The notes beneath the pieces are model-generated. The model saw only the letters and a list, made by a program, of their open reading frames with translations, was not told the origin of the DNA and made no database searches. 64,000 nucleotides of DNA from positions 47,595,414-47,659,413 of the forward strand of contig CM057230.1 of NCBI GenBank assembly GCA_029891385.1, given 5' to 3'. The DNA is from Erythroxylum novogranatense (lineage: Eukaryota; Streptophyta; Magnoliopsida; Malpighiales; Erythroxylaceae). The position numbers and the translations under genes are program-made. This document shows positions 23,202 through 35,618 of this stretch, in pieces (position 1 is the first letter of the stretch; each line of letters starts with the position of its first letter).

Positions 23202-23609
23202 ATGCCTCAAACCAAGAATGCTAGCAGGTCTGACCGTCCCCATTCTCCTTCTCATGTCCTCCCCTCTTCCTCCAACTCGCTCGACGAGTTTTACTCTGAC
23301 CCTTCCGTTTCCCATCACCCCGTTGACTCTCCGTCCTCTTTGGGAGTTTTCTCCGCTCATTCTCCTTCTCCTCAACCTTCACATTCTTCGCACCACCAAC
23401 CTTCTCCTACCCATTCCTCTTCCTTTCTGGTTGATCCGGAGTATGTTGAATTGGCCGCCAAAACTGAGGCCAGGGCCATACTCAAGGAAAAACCTTTTCC
23501 TTTAACCCCCCACAACAACCCCTTCGTCCGACAACTATTTCAACTCAACCTCTCCAACCTAGCCCATCCCCGAACCTCTGGGAACCTCACATTCGTCCGC
23601 CACTACTAT
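23202..23609 (+). pseudogene. Accessory ORF, first part (ATHILA ORF-1-like)
   Basis: ATG at 23202 opens MPQTKNASRSDRPHSPSHVL, a Ser/Pro/His-rich N-terminus, followed by VDPEYVELAAKTEARAILKE. It is interrupted after 136 codons at TSD ACTAT (23605-23609) by element Y and continues in frame at 33150. Function unknown. The domain in the second part matches the pattern of the 'putative plant transposon protein' / ATHILA ORF-1 families. It is not a membrane-type Env in anything I can see. Confidence 0.7.
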
Positions 23610-24825
23610 TGTTGGATCCTGTTTTCGAGACCCAACTTCTTACACTAACACTTGAACCCCACTGCTTTACTGCATAAGATCACTCTTAGAACGAGTCCGA
23701 AACGGAACGAAAAATAAGCTGAATCGGATCACATATTGAAATGGGAATCAAACACATGAATTGAAAATGAAAAACGGATAACGGAAAAATCGAAACATAT
23801 GTGCCAAGTGGGTCGAAACTGATTTGAAACAAATGAAAAAAAAAACAAATGAGTCGAACCAAATACCAATGGGAATCGAATAGATCAATTGACACTGAAA
23901 GTTCAAATCCCGACATCCGAAGCGTGAAAATAGAAAACTTGTCGCGTTGGAAACCCTTATGACTTGACCTATCCGAAATTCGATGTACATTTTTTTTTCT
24001 TATTCATTTCTTTCATCATTTAATTCATCTTATTTAAGAACAAGCAAATAATTTCCCTCTTTGGGAAACTTATCCTTCAACTCATACTAATCTCATATTA
24101 CCTGATTCTTCTTATTCATCATAGTCTATATTCTTTACCATAATAAACTCATACTCATGTCAATCAATTCATAAATTCATACACAAATTTCTCTTATTCA
24201 TATACTACTATAAGGAAAATCCGGCGAAGATAAGAATTTGCACTAGCAATTACCCAAACCTCGCAATTAACTTGAATGCACTTCTATATGTATCCGCACA
24301 ATTACACATACTTCATGATCCACCCGACCCTCCGTCCGGGATCTCAACGGAAACGCAAACCTAAATTCTACACCACTTCAAGTCATTTTCCATATCCAAA
24401 ATCATATTAATCACATTCAAACTCATGAACAATTTCCATTAACTCATATACAAATTTCATGCTTCCATCAAGCTCAACTAATTGAATTTATCAATCTTCA
24501 CAATTCATATACAATCATCAAACATGTTCATCCATATCCATATAAATATATTCCAATACATTCATAACTCGATACAATTTATATACAATTCCAATATACA
24601 CCGTCCATCATCAAATACATTGCTTATTGCCATAAACCAAGATCTTGAACAATTGCATAATCCAAAAATACATTAGGAAACAAAATGCTTACATTATTCT
24701 AATGGCATTGTAAGCCATATCCCAATACCAATACTCATAAATCAAAATACACAATTTACTTAACACAAGCACAATTATCGATATCTTGACGTTTTTCACC
24801 CAATCTCCCTTCAATACCGGAGATG

Positions 24826-26315
24826 GGGATGAAAGAGGGGTGAGCTCGGAAGCTCGTGGATAACATGTTTATTTAACAAATGATAAGCAAAAATATTTTC
24901 AAATCATATTTTCCATTGATCAACTATTATAGTGAGAAAAACATCGGAGGGTTTATTTCTAAAAAGCTTTTCAATTTCCAGCATCCTTCATAACCATTTT
25001 CAAACAGTTTCCAAAGCTATAATAGAGGAAGATCCAAATTTCTCATTTATCAAATTTTCAAAACATTGTAACCATGAAATGCATCACACATATAAATGCA
25101 GCACATTTTAAACAAAGCAAAACATATAACACATCAACCAGTTTTGGTTGGTCCATAAAACAAGACGTCTTTGCACATACATGCAGCGGTCCCATGCGTG
25201 AAGTAAACACGTGGGAGTCCGAAACGAGCTCCTATGCCACTAGCGGGCAGTCGGGCGAAGGCTTTTAAAAATTGAGACCAGTGCACTGACTCCACATGAA
25301 GGACCTAACCAAACCCATCTAACACGTATTCATGCTTGAAAACTCATATTGCCCGAAGTCATATTTCAGAAATTCAATTTTTCATGTAATGTCAAATTCA
25401 ACATGATGTCAATCATTCACAATATCAAACAAGTTCACATAATCATATCATCAATCAATTTAACACAATGAATTCCAATGAGTATCTCATTTTTATCAAT
25501 TCACTCAAAAAAATCCATTTAATAAACAATTCAAGTCATTTTCGGACAATTCCAAACCATTGTAGATTTTCGTAAATCATTTGGAAACAATGAATTTAAC
25601 ACTTTACAAATCATTTCAAAAGCAATTGATTCAATCATTTATAAAACAATAGCTTATAAAACCACCATTTATAATTAGTTCATAATTTGAAAAATAAACA
25701 CATTACCCACCTCATAACCATGCCATAAGCTTGTCCAAAGCTTCGATTTGTTCTTTTCTTCTATCTCTCTTCCCATATAAAGTTACCTAAACCATAATCA
25801 TCCAAATCCAATATCATAACCATCACAATTCTCAAAATTGATTACATAGCTAACAAACCCATACTAAATTCATGATAGCTAAACCAAGAATTTCTAAAAT
25901 CTCCAACTTTTATCCACTTGTATAACCCTTAATACTTTTCATTCAAAATTAAACATAACTCAAGACAAAATCACCAACATTAACTTAATAATTCACATGC
26001 CCATATCAATCTCAAGCCAAATCAACCACAAACTCACTAAAACCCAAATATCAACACTTAACTCTTACCTTTACTTTCTCTATTTTTGAAATTCTTCTTG
26101 CTTGGAATGAAGCTCTTGACTTCTTCCATCCTTTCCTTCATAAATCAACAAGAAAACAAGCTTGGAACCATCAAAAATCTGGAACCCTAGCTTCCTCCTT
26201 CTTTCTCCACGAGCTCTCCCTCTCTTCTCTCTTTTCTATCATTTTTTTCTCCTCTTTCTCTTATGAATTTGGGCTTTCTTCTAGAACCCACGACCCCTAC
26301 TCCCTTTAATACATG
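24826..26315 (-). other. Predicted spliced leader in Y left LTR
   Basis: TATA-like GTATTAAAGGG at 26303-26315; donor AAAG|GTAAGAG with the intron starting at 26068; intron 1 of 282 nt (25787-26068); exon 2 of 76 nt (25711-25786), acceptor GGTTTAG and donor GAG|GTGGGTA. The final acceptor is lost in this copy but intact in the right LTR. Confidence 0.5.
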
Positions 26316-27168
26316 CCATGTCATTAAAATGGGTGTCAAAGACCCAAATGCCCTTCCTCATATGCCTTTAAACTTTGATATTTAAGTTAACTTCCAAAAC
26401 TGCCCCTGAAGTTTATCCTACTTTAGGACATTGTTTTCACCATCAAGATAAATGAATTAGTCCAAACTTCCTTCTATATAATTGTTCCTCTATGTATTAA
26501 TTTTATTATACCTCAAACATCGCTTCAATCGGATCTCTACAGATCCCGAAATTCGTAAAATACTGAACTATGTTCAGAAACTTTCCTATCTCACTTTGAT
26601 TTAAATAATCTTACTCAATTAAATCTCTAAAATTTAAAATTTTCACATAATCATGAACTTCATTGTCTTAGGAATCCAACGCTTCAATAACGGAGTCATT
26701 CAGATGTCGGACGGAAAAGATATAAGCAAATGATTTGACAAGGTCGGATGAGGAAGGAAAAATAGCAAGCTCAGAATGAGACAAATCATTCCGATTTTCA
26801 TATGATTAAATCAAACTTTTTCAATTCAATTCCAATTGATACAAATTTTTATGGAGAGAAAGATACATGTGTTAGGAATTCAATGCTTCAAGAATCGCCT
26901 CAATCCGAGGTCGGATGAGTGAGTTATGATCAAAACATTAACCCATGCTTAAACTCTAAATCCATTTGAAACTCTTTTGGCGCAAACGCCATACCGTTTT
27001 CTACAAATATCCAAATGTCTTCGTTCTTATGCCATTTGAAATATAAAATCAAGATCTAAAACTCTTATTAGAAGCCTCAAAACGATATTCGGACTCAAAA
27101 CTGGTGAAAATCGTATTTTTCTCCAGTTAACCCGTTACGGCCCAAAATGTTCCAAATCATCCGAGTAA

Positions 27169-27277
27169 GTCCGTTTAACGGACATCCGTGTCCGTCTAAC
27201 GGACATACACATAGCAAGGGGCCCTTTTGACCTGAGGCTGTCCGTTAAACGGACTTCCATGTCCGTTTAACGGACAT
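27169..27277. repeat. GTCCGTTAAACGGAC palindrome array, 4 palindromes
   Basis: Two pairs of 15-bp near-palindromes separated by a spacer. Within a pair the second member is the reverse complement of the first (GTCCGTTAAACGGAC versus GTCCGTTTAACGGAC). The right LTR (32243-32424) has six, so one pair has been lost here or gained there. Confidence 0.9.
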
Positions 27278-27998
27278 GCTAATTCCAAAACCTCTTCAAC
27301 TTTCTTTCAATGTTTCTCAATTCCAAACTACCATCATATACACTAATACACTCCACATATTTACTTATTCCAAGGCCTAATCACTTCATAACTATGCAAG
27401 CAACAAAATCAATTCATGAACTTCTCAAATCTCAACTAAATTGATTCATCTAAACCACAATTCTCAATCATTCATCAAAGCTGTCACTTACATCAATCTT
27501 ATATAACATCATAACTTGTATCAACTATAACTCTTAACTCCGATCTCGAAATCTCGCATACTTAGTCTCGTTGGAAAGATAAAAGATCAAGCTACAACTT
27601 CAAAGAATGCTACTTTAGCCAATTCTATTTCAATCATTCCTTAATTTCCCTTAAATCAGCATACACATTTTTATCTACATGCAAAAACTCAACATTCATG
27701 CTAACTTCACTTTCTTAATTGCACAACATTTATAATAATTCAACTATCATTTGGAATTTATCCAAATCTCAACCTCAATTCATATGATTTCTTACATTCC
27801 ATATCATCTTGTCATTTAAACTCTCTTGCTTTTTCCATAATACCTTACATAGCTAATCATGATTCATGCTTAAGGCTTCTCAGCCCTTCATCTTACGCAA
27901 ATCACATTTCCTCATCTATAACACAAATCACATACAAAACACTCATTTGATTTCATTTATTATTTCTAAATTTTCACTCGAAGGTTCAGGGTCCAACA

Positions 27999-28713
27999 TT
28001 TCTCCCTCTCTTAAAAGAATTTCTTCCTCGAAATTCATACTTAAGCAAACACCAAGTAAATACATTCTCTTAACTCATGTCTTCCAAATAATCCTACCAC
28101 ACATATTCATAATGTTTTTCACCTCCAAGATCATATACCATCCATCTCTTATATCATATGCCATCTATATCATATTCACACTCCAATAGTTCTCATCATA
28201 TTTTCACAAGTACATATATTTAACTCACCTTATCCAGAAATCAATGTTCCTCAACCTATAGACACAAATTAATGGTCCGATTCTTAATGGACCCTTCATT
28301 TATACATATATCTCTATTTTCAATGTTTATATTTTCCTTTCACAAAAGGATAAACAATATCCATTTATCCCAATTCATCAAGAATTCTACTCTCATTCAT
28401 TAACACATTCAAATACAAATGATCACAACTCATTACCCCAAAATCACATATATTCAAAGTCACATCATCCTAATTCATCAAGCCTTTTTTGATCTTAACT
28501 TCCATTATCATAATCCTAACTCAATAATAATTCTTCATTTTAATCAAACCATCATATAGATTCTTCCAATTATTCATAACAAAGACAAATACATCATGTT
28601 CACATGCTCACTAAGTCAATTCTATCCATTTAAACACTTTTCAATATCTCGTACATATCACTTATATACATACGCCCCAGTAAGATCCTATAACCTGGCT
28701 CTGATACCATAAC
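27999..28713 (-). mobile_element. Element Y internal region, non-coding
   Basis: 715 bp, AT-rich, PPT at the left and PBS at the right (minus orientation). No protein motif in any frame. End segments resemble the X internal region. Confidence 0.85.
28697..28709 (-). promoter_or_regulatory. Primer-binding site of element Y
   Basis: Minus strand TGGTATCAGAGCC, four bases from the LTR, complementary to initiator Met tRNA; same as element X. Confidence 0.9.
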
Positions 28714-29916
28714 TGTTGGATCCCGTTTCCGAGACCCAACTTCTTACACTAACACTTGAACCCCACTGCTTTACTGCATAAGATCACTCTTAAAACGAGT
28801 CCGAAATGGAACGAAAAATAAGCTGAATCAGATCACATAACGAAATAGGAATCAAACACATGAATCGAAAATGAAAAGCGGATAACGGAAAAATCGAAAC
28901 ATATGTGCCAAATGGGTTGAAACTGATTTGAAACAAATGAAAAAGAAACAAATGAGTCAAACCAAATACCAATGGGAATCGAATAGATCAATTGACACTG
29001 AAAGTTCAAATCCCGACATCCGAAACGTCAAAATAGAAAACTTGTCGCGTTGGAAATCCTTATGACTTGACCTATCCGAAAGTCGATGTATATTTTTTTT
29101 TCTTATTCATTTCTTTCATCATTTAATTCATCTTATTTAAGAACAAGCAAATAATTTCCCTCTTTGGGAAACTTATCCTTCAACTCATACTAATCTCATA
29201 TTACCTGATTCTTCTTATTCATCATAGTCTATATTCTTTACCATAACAAACTCATACTCATGTCAATCAATTCATAAATTCATACACAAATTTCTCTTAT
29301 TCATATACTACTAAGGAAAATCCGGCAGCATAACGGCTGCACTAGCAATTACCCAAACCTGCAATTAACTTGAATGCACTTCTATATGTATCCAGACAAT
29401 TACACATACTTCATGATCCACCCGATCCTCCGTCCGGGATCTCAACAGAAACGCAAACCTAAATTCTACACCACTTCAAGTCATTTTCCATATCCAAAAT
29501 CATATTAATCACATTCAAACTCATGAACAATTTCCATTAACTCATATACAAATTTCATGCTTCCATCAAGCTCAACTAATTGAATTTATCAATCTTCACA
29601 ATTCATATACAATCATCAAACATGTTCATCCATATCCATATAAATATATTCCAATACATTCATAACTCGATACAATTTGTATACAATTCCAATATATACC
29701 GTCCATCATCAAATACATTGCTATTTGCCATAAACCAAGATCTTGAACAATTGCATAATCCAAAAATACATTAGGAAACAAAATGCTTACATTATTCTAA
29801 TGGCATTGTAAGCCATATCCCAATACCAATACTCATAAATCAAAATACACAATTTACGAACATAAGCACAATTACTGATATCTTGACGTCTTTCACCCAA
29901 TCTCCTGCTCGAATAC

Positions 29917-31419
29917 CTGGAGATGGGGATGAAAGGGGGGCGAGCTCGGAAGCTCGTGGATAACATGTTTATTTAACAAATGATAAGCAAAAATATTTTC
30001 AAATCGAATTTTCCATTGATCAACTATTATAGTGAGAAAAACATCGGAGGGTTTATTTCTAAAAAGCTTTTCAATTTCCAGCATCCTTCATAACCATTTT
30101 TAAACAGTTTCCAAAACTATCATAGAGGAAGATCCAAATTTCTCATTTGTCAAATTTTCAAAACATTGTAACCATGAAATGCATCACACATATAAATGCA
30201 GCACATTTTAAACAAAGTAAAACATATAACACATCAACCGGTTTGGGTTGATCCATAAAACAGGACGTACTGCACATTCTCGCAGAGCAGTCCTGTGCAG
30301 CCGTGAAACACATGGGGAGTCCAAAAACGAAGCTCCTATGCCACTAGCGGGCAGCCGGGCGAAGGCTTTTAAAAATTGAGACCAGTGCACTGACTCCACA
30401 TGAAGGACCTAACCAAACCCATGTAACACATATTCATGCTTGAAAACTCATATTGCCCGAAGGCATATTTCGGAAATTCAATTTTTCATGTAATGTCAAA
30501 TTCAACATGATGTCAATCATTCACAATATCACACAAGTTCACATAATCATATCATCAATCAATTTAACACAATGAATTCCAATGAGTATCTCATCTTTAT
30601 CAATTCACTCAAAAAAATCCATTTAATAAACAATTCAAGTCATTTTCGAACAATTCCGAACCATTGTAGATTTTCGTAAATCATTTGGAAACAATGAATT
30701 TAACACTTTACAAATCATTTCAAAAGCAATTGATTCAATCATTTATAAAATAATAGCTTATAAAACCACCATTTATAATTAGCTCATAATTTGAAAAATA
30801 AACACATTACCCACCTCATAACCATGCCATAAGCTTGTCCAAAGCTTTGATTTGTTCTTTTCTTCTATCTCTCTTCCCATATAAAGTTACCTAAACCATA
30901 ATCATCCAAATCCAATATCATAACCATCATAAATCTCAAAATTAATTACATAGCTAACAAACCCATACTAAATTCATGATAGCTAAACCAAGAATTTCTA
31001 AAATCTCCAACTTTTATCCACTTGTATAACCCTTAATACTTTTCATTCAAAATTAAACATAACTCAAGACAAAATCACCAACGTTAACTTAATAATTCAC
31101 ATGCCCATATCAATCTCAAGCCAAATCAACCACAAACTCACTAAAACCCAAAGATCAACACTTAACTCTTACCTTTACTTTCTCTATTTTCAAAATTCTT
31201 CTTGCTTGGAAAGAAGCTCTTGACTTCTTCCATCCTTTCCTTCATAAATCAACAAGAAAACAAGCGGGGAACCTTCAAAAATTTGGAACCCTAGCTTCCT
31301 CCTTCTTTCTCCACAAGCTCTCCCTCTCTTCTCTCTTTTCTATCATTTTTTTCTCCTATTTCTCTTATGAATTTCGGCTTTCTTCTAGAACCCAAAACCA
31401 CTACTCCCTTTAATACATG
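29917..31419 (-). other. Predicted spliced leader in Y right LTR
   Basis: TATA-like box about 31407-31419; intron 1 of 282 nt (30891-31172); exon 2 of 76 nt (30815-30890); intron 2 of 898 nt (29917-30814) ending CATCTCCAG. It lies in the 5' LTR, the copy expected to drive transcription. Confidence 0.55.
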
Positions 31420-32242
31420 CCATGTCATTAAAGTGGGTGTCAAAGACCCAAATGCCCTTCCTCATATGCCTTTAAACTTTGATATTTAAGTTAACTTCCA
31501 AAACTGCCCCTGAAGTTTATCCTGCTTTAGGACATTGTTTTCACCATCAAGATGATTGAATTAGTCCAAACTTCCTTCTATATAATTTTTCCTCTATGTA
31601 TTAATTTTGTTATGCCTTAAACATCGTTTCAATCGGATCTCTACAGATCCCGAAATTTGCAAAATACTGAACTATGTTCAGAAACTTTCCTGTCTCACTT
31701 TGATTCAAATAATCTTACTCAATTAAATCTCTAAAATTTAAAATTTTCACATAATCATGAACTTCATTGTCTTAGGAATCCAACGCTTCAATAACCGAGT
31801 CATTCGGATGTCGGACAGAAAAGATATAAGCAAATGATTTGACAAGGTCGGATGAGGAAGGAAAAATAGCAAGCTCAGAATGAGACAAATCATTCCGATT
31901 TTCATATGATTAAATCAAACTTTTTCAATTCAATTCCAATTGATACAAATTTTTATGGAGAGAAAGATACATGTGTTAGGAATTCAATGCTTCAAGAATC
32001 GCCTCAATCCGAGGTCGGATGAGTGAGTTATGATCAAAACATTAACCCATGCTTAAACTCTAAATCCATTTGAAACTCTTTTGGCGCAAACGCCATAACG
32101 TTTTCTACAAATATCCAAATGTCTTCGTTCTTATGCCATTTGAAAGATAACATCAAGATGTACAACTATTATTATAGGCCTCAAAATGAGATTCGGCCTC
32201 AAAACTGGTGAAAATCGCGTTTTTCTCCAACTGACCTGTAGC

Positions 32243-32424
32243 TGTCCGTTAAACGGACATGCATGTCCGTTTAATGGACACATACGGCCCAAAATGTTCC
32301 AAATCATCCGAGTAAGTCCGTTTAACGGACATCCGTGTCCGTCTAACGGACATACATATAGCAAAGGGCCCTTTTGACCCGAGACTGTCCGTTAAACGGA
32401 CTTCCATGTCCGTTTAACGGACAT
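32243..32424. repeat. GTCCGTTAAACGGAC palindrome array, 6 palindromes
   Basis: Three pairs of 15-bp palindromes with spacers of about 30-40 bp. Short linkers such as ATGCAT join the members of a pair, so each pair can also form one longer hairpin. Confidence 0.9.
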
Positions 32425-33149
32425 GCTAATTCCAAAACTTCTTCAACTTTCTTCCAATGTTTCTCAATTCCAAACTACCATCATATACACTAATACACTC
32501 CACATATTTACTTATTCCAAGGCCTAATCAATTCATAACTATGCAAGCAACAAAATCAATTCATGAACTTCTCAAATCTCAACTAAATTGATTCATCTAA
32601 ACCACAATTCTCAATCATTCATCAAAGTTGTCACTTACATCAATCTTATATAACATCATAACTTGTATCAACTATAACTCTTAACTCCGATCTCGAAATC
32701 TCGCATACTTAGTCTCGTTGGAAAGATAAAAGATCAAGCTACAACTTCAAAGAATGCTACTTTGGCCAATTCTATTTCAATCATTCCTTAATTTCCCTTA
32801 AATCAGCATACACATTTTTATCTACATGCAAAAACTCAACATTCATGCTAACTTCACTTTCTTAATTGCACAACATTTATAATAATTCAACTATTATTTG
32901 GAATTTATCCAAATCTCAACCTCAATTCATATGATTTCTTACATTCCATATCATCTTGTCATTTAAAATCTCTTTCTTTTCCATAATACCTTACATAGCT
33001 AATCATGATTCATGCTTAAGGCTTCTCAGCCCTTCATCTTACACAAATCACATTTCCTCATCTATAACAAAAATCACATACAAAACACTCATTTGATTTC
33101 ATTTATTATTTCTAAATTTTCACTCCAAGGTTCGGGGTCCAACAACTAT

Positions 33150-34064
33150 ACCCATGCCCGTTACTCCGGCACCTACGGAATCGAGTTCCGTGGTGTTACC
33201 ATTACCCGCGCTTTCACTGCTGTCTTCATTAGGGAGCATTACCATCTTCCTCCTACCCCCCGTTGCCACTACTCCGAACTCATCCATGAGTACCCTTAGG
33301 CCGATGTCCTTCGTACCCTCTATCCTGAGGGTACTGACTGGTATCAACCCAATGGGGCTCAGCGCTATATCTGCCGCTCCGACCTTCGCTCCGAAGCCCG
33401 TCCGCGGCTTCATTTCATTTGCAACAACATCCTCCCCACCTCCCACCTTGCCATGGTTCCTAAGGAGCAGGCTCTCTACATCTACCTGTTGATGGTCGGC
33501 CGACCCGTCAACCTCGCTCAAGCCATCACCTCCATCCTCCGCCAATGCATCCTATCCTCTAACATCAACCATTCCCTCATCTTTCCCCACCTGATCACCA
33601 ACATGTTTCAGGCCTATCGGGTTTCGGAACATCTGATCGATCTAACTTTTGAGCCTACCCCTGCTTTCAAATATATTCATCTCCGGCAACCTTGTCATCT
33701 ACACACCCCACCTGACCCTTCCCCACCTTCTTCTCCCTCCCCTCCCCCTGTCCCTTCTACCCCTTTTCCCCCCACTCCTACTCCCTCCGTTATTGCACCT
33801 CCATCCGAGGCTCCGCCTCGCAGCCCTATCCGTCCACCACCTTCACCTTCTGCCCTTCCTGGTCAGGTCGCCCTTCTTCGTGAGGACTTACGGCGCATTG
33901 AGGCCCAGATGGCAACTGACCGCCAATTCTACCATTCCATGTTCACCTTGATTGCAGATCGTCTTCAATTGCCCATTCCTCTTGCGCCCCGGGATTCTTC
34001 AGCTGGCCCTAGCACTTCTCAGGCTCCCCCTTCAGACCCGCCGACTGATAATCCTCCGGCTTAA
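33150..34064 (+). pseudogene. Accessory ORF, second part (ATHILA ORF-1-like, Pro-rich tail)
   Basis: Continues in frame from 23609; together about 440 codons with a single stop (33297-33299). The core reads LHFICNNILPTSHLAMVPKE then QALYIYLLMVGRPVNLAQAI, the pattern of the ATHILA ORF-1 / putative plant transposon protein domain. It is followed by a long proline-rich linker (about 33690-33870) and a C-terminal LLREDLRRIEAQM helix. Codon composition is clearly GC-richer than the surroundings. One stop in 440 codons, against several breaks in the gag of the same element, suggests it stayed functional longer or was acquired later. Role unknown. Confidence 0.7.
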
Positions 34065-34408
34065 TTTTGGCATTTTGTTCTTTTCTTTTCTTGTATTTAT
34101 TTTCTTTTCTTGTCTTTTCTTTTCTGTATTTAGTTCCTTTATTCTTTTGTCCTTTTTGTACTTGATTTGTTCCAATTAATGATCAATCTTCATTCCCTCT
34201 TCTCTCCCTTTGTGCCTTATTCTTCTTATATTTTCCTTGCTGCTTTTTCATTGAGGACAATGTGTGCTTTAAGTGTGGGGGAGCTGTTTCCCCATTTATC
34301 TTTCTTATTGCATGCCTGTTAACATTATGTTTATGAATTGCTGGCCTATGGTGCATTCTGTCGATAACCTTGGTAAATTTTAAAAAAATTTCTGTCATTC
34401 TGCATCTC

Positions 34409-34498
34409 CTCGTCGCGACGAGCGATCACACGTCGCGGCAAGGCTGTTCATTCGAGTGCGCACGTCATGACGTACGCTGTTATACGTCGCGACGTCAC
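34409..34498. repeat. CGTCGCGACG-type array in 3' UTR
   Basis: Four copies of CGTCGCGACG or close variants (CGTCGCGGC, CGTCATGACG) within 90 bp. Same motif as in the LTRs, post-gag UTR and intron of this element. Confidence 0.75.
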
Positions 34499-35602
34499 CT
34501 TTATGCATGAATGATTTTTTGCCTAACTCTTCCACTCAATTCAAACATTTTCTGCACTGGACTTTTGTGGCTGCTATTTTCAAAGCTTTTACTAGTTTCA
34601 AAATGATGCTTGAGTTTCTGAAAACACCTCTCATCCTTTTAACGATAGTTGGAATTGACAAAATCTTGCTTTTCATGTTTTCAAAACAAAGTGAATGGAA
34701 GCATGCTAACAAAGTAGCATTTTAAGTTTTTGAGACTTGAGATTGTTCATAGAGACAATACCCTTGTTGGAAGGATATTTGAGCCAAAATTTTCTTTTAT
34801 CTTTATGTGCGTCTGCTTATTTCATACTTCTCTAGAACTTGTTTCAATTCTTACTCAAAGCTTGATGGCCTAGATTTTTGTTAGTGTGATAGAGGCGTTC
34901 CTTCTTCAAATCCTTTTCCCAAACACAGTCCCATAAACACTTATCTCTTGCTAGCCCCTTGAGCCCTCTTATTATGAGCATTTGCATTCATACTTTTATG
35001 GTGTCAGTAGTTATTTTACTTTCACTTCTAGTTAAAAATAATGTTAAAAAAAAGGTTTATCCCAAACAAGGATAGTGAATTTTGTGTGTCCATAAAGGGA
35101 CAATATCTCAAAAAAGAAAAAAAAATATGCATTCTGTTTATGCAAGTGTTTAGTTTGAGTTTCACTGTTGACATCAGTTCGTCGTTTAGTGCATGTGCTC
35201 ATATTTTCTTTCTTTCACTTCATCCATTCATTTAGCCTTCCATACATTACAACCCTAAAAGTCCTCTTGATTTTCGAAATGATAGTTCTTGTAGTGGAGA
35301 AATAAATTTGACACAAGCCTATGGTAGGAGATGGATTAAGCAGATTGAGAGCAAAAATATCCCTAAACACAAGTGACACGAGCACAAACACTATATCCTG
35401 AGTGATTCTCTTTTGTTCAATCTCTTGTACTTGAATTCTTTTAGTGTTTTTTTTATTAGCACTCTTTCAATTTGCTGGGGTTGAATTCTGACGAAGTGAA
35501 TTGAGTCAATTTCTTTTTATTGTTTTGAGCATGGGCAAATATTTTCTTTCCCTCTTATATTCTTTTTAACTCTTGTAAACTTTGTCTAGGAGTACAAAGG
35601 TC

Positions 35603-35618
35603 TAAGTGTGGGAGAATT
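35603..35618 (+). promoter_or_regulatory. Polypurine tract of element B
   Basis: TAAGTGTGGGAGAATT sits directly before the 3' LTR start TGATTGAGC. Confidence 0.8.

Larger units (their letters stand above)
23610..27998 (-). mobile_element. Element Y left LTR (3' LTR), 4,389 bp
   Basis: Minus strand TGTTGGACCCTGAACC...GGATCCAACA. Contains four GTCCGTTAAACGGAC-type palindromes (27169-27277), CG core (25236-25266), exon 2 (25711-25786) and donor (26068). The acceptor near 24826 is damaged here (CTCCGG instead of CTCCAG). Confidence 0.88.
23610..33144 (-). mobile_element. Element Y: giant-LTR non-coding retrotransposon
   Basis: LTRs 23610-27998 and 28714-33144 with 715 bp between them; TSD ACTAT at 23605-23609 and 33145-33149, inside the accessory ORF of B. 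Minus orientation: PBS (TGGTATCAGAGCC) at 28697-28709 and PPT at 27999-28018. About 92% of its length is LTR. It encodes no protein. Its LTR has only patchy similarity to X but shares the promoter, exon 2, CG core and acceptor modules, and carries GTCCGTTAAACGGAC palindromes instead of GGTCGG repeats. Confidence 0.9.
28714..33144 (-). mobile_element. Element Y right LTR (5' LTR), 4,431 bp
   Basis: Near-identical to the left LTR. Contains six palindromes (32243-32424), CG core (30340-30370), TATA-like box (about 31407-31419) and an intact leader acceptor at 29917. Confidence 0.88.
34065..35618 (+). other. Element B 3' untranslated region
   Basis: No protein is recognised. Holds GAGGACAATGTGTGCTTT followed by PPT-like AAGTGTGGGGGAG (34270-34283), a CGTCGCGACG array (34409-34498) and the true PPT at 35603-35618. 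It is similar along most of its length to 37470-38854 of element A. Confidence 0.7.

Noticed and set aside
33120..33545. Minus-strand 141-codon ORF as a gene
   Set aside because: It lies antisense to the accessory ORF and crosses the LTR/TSD border, so it is a shadow of the GC-rich coding strand.
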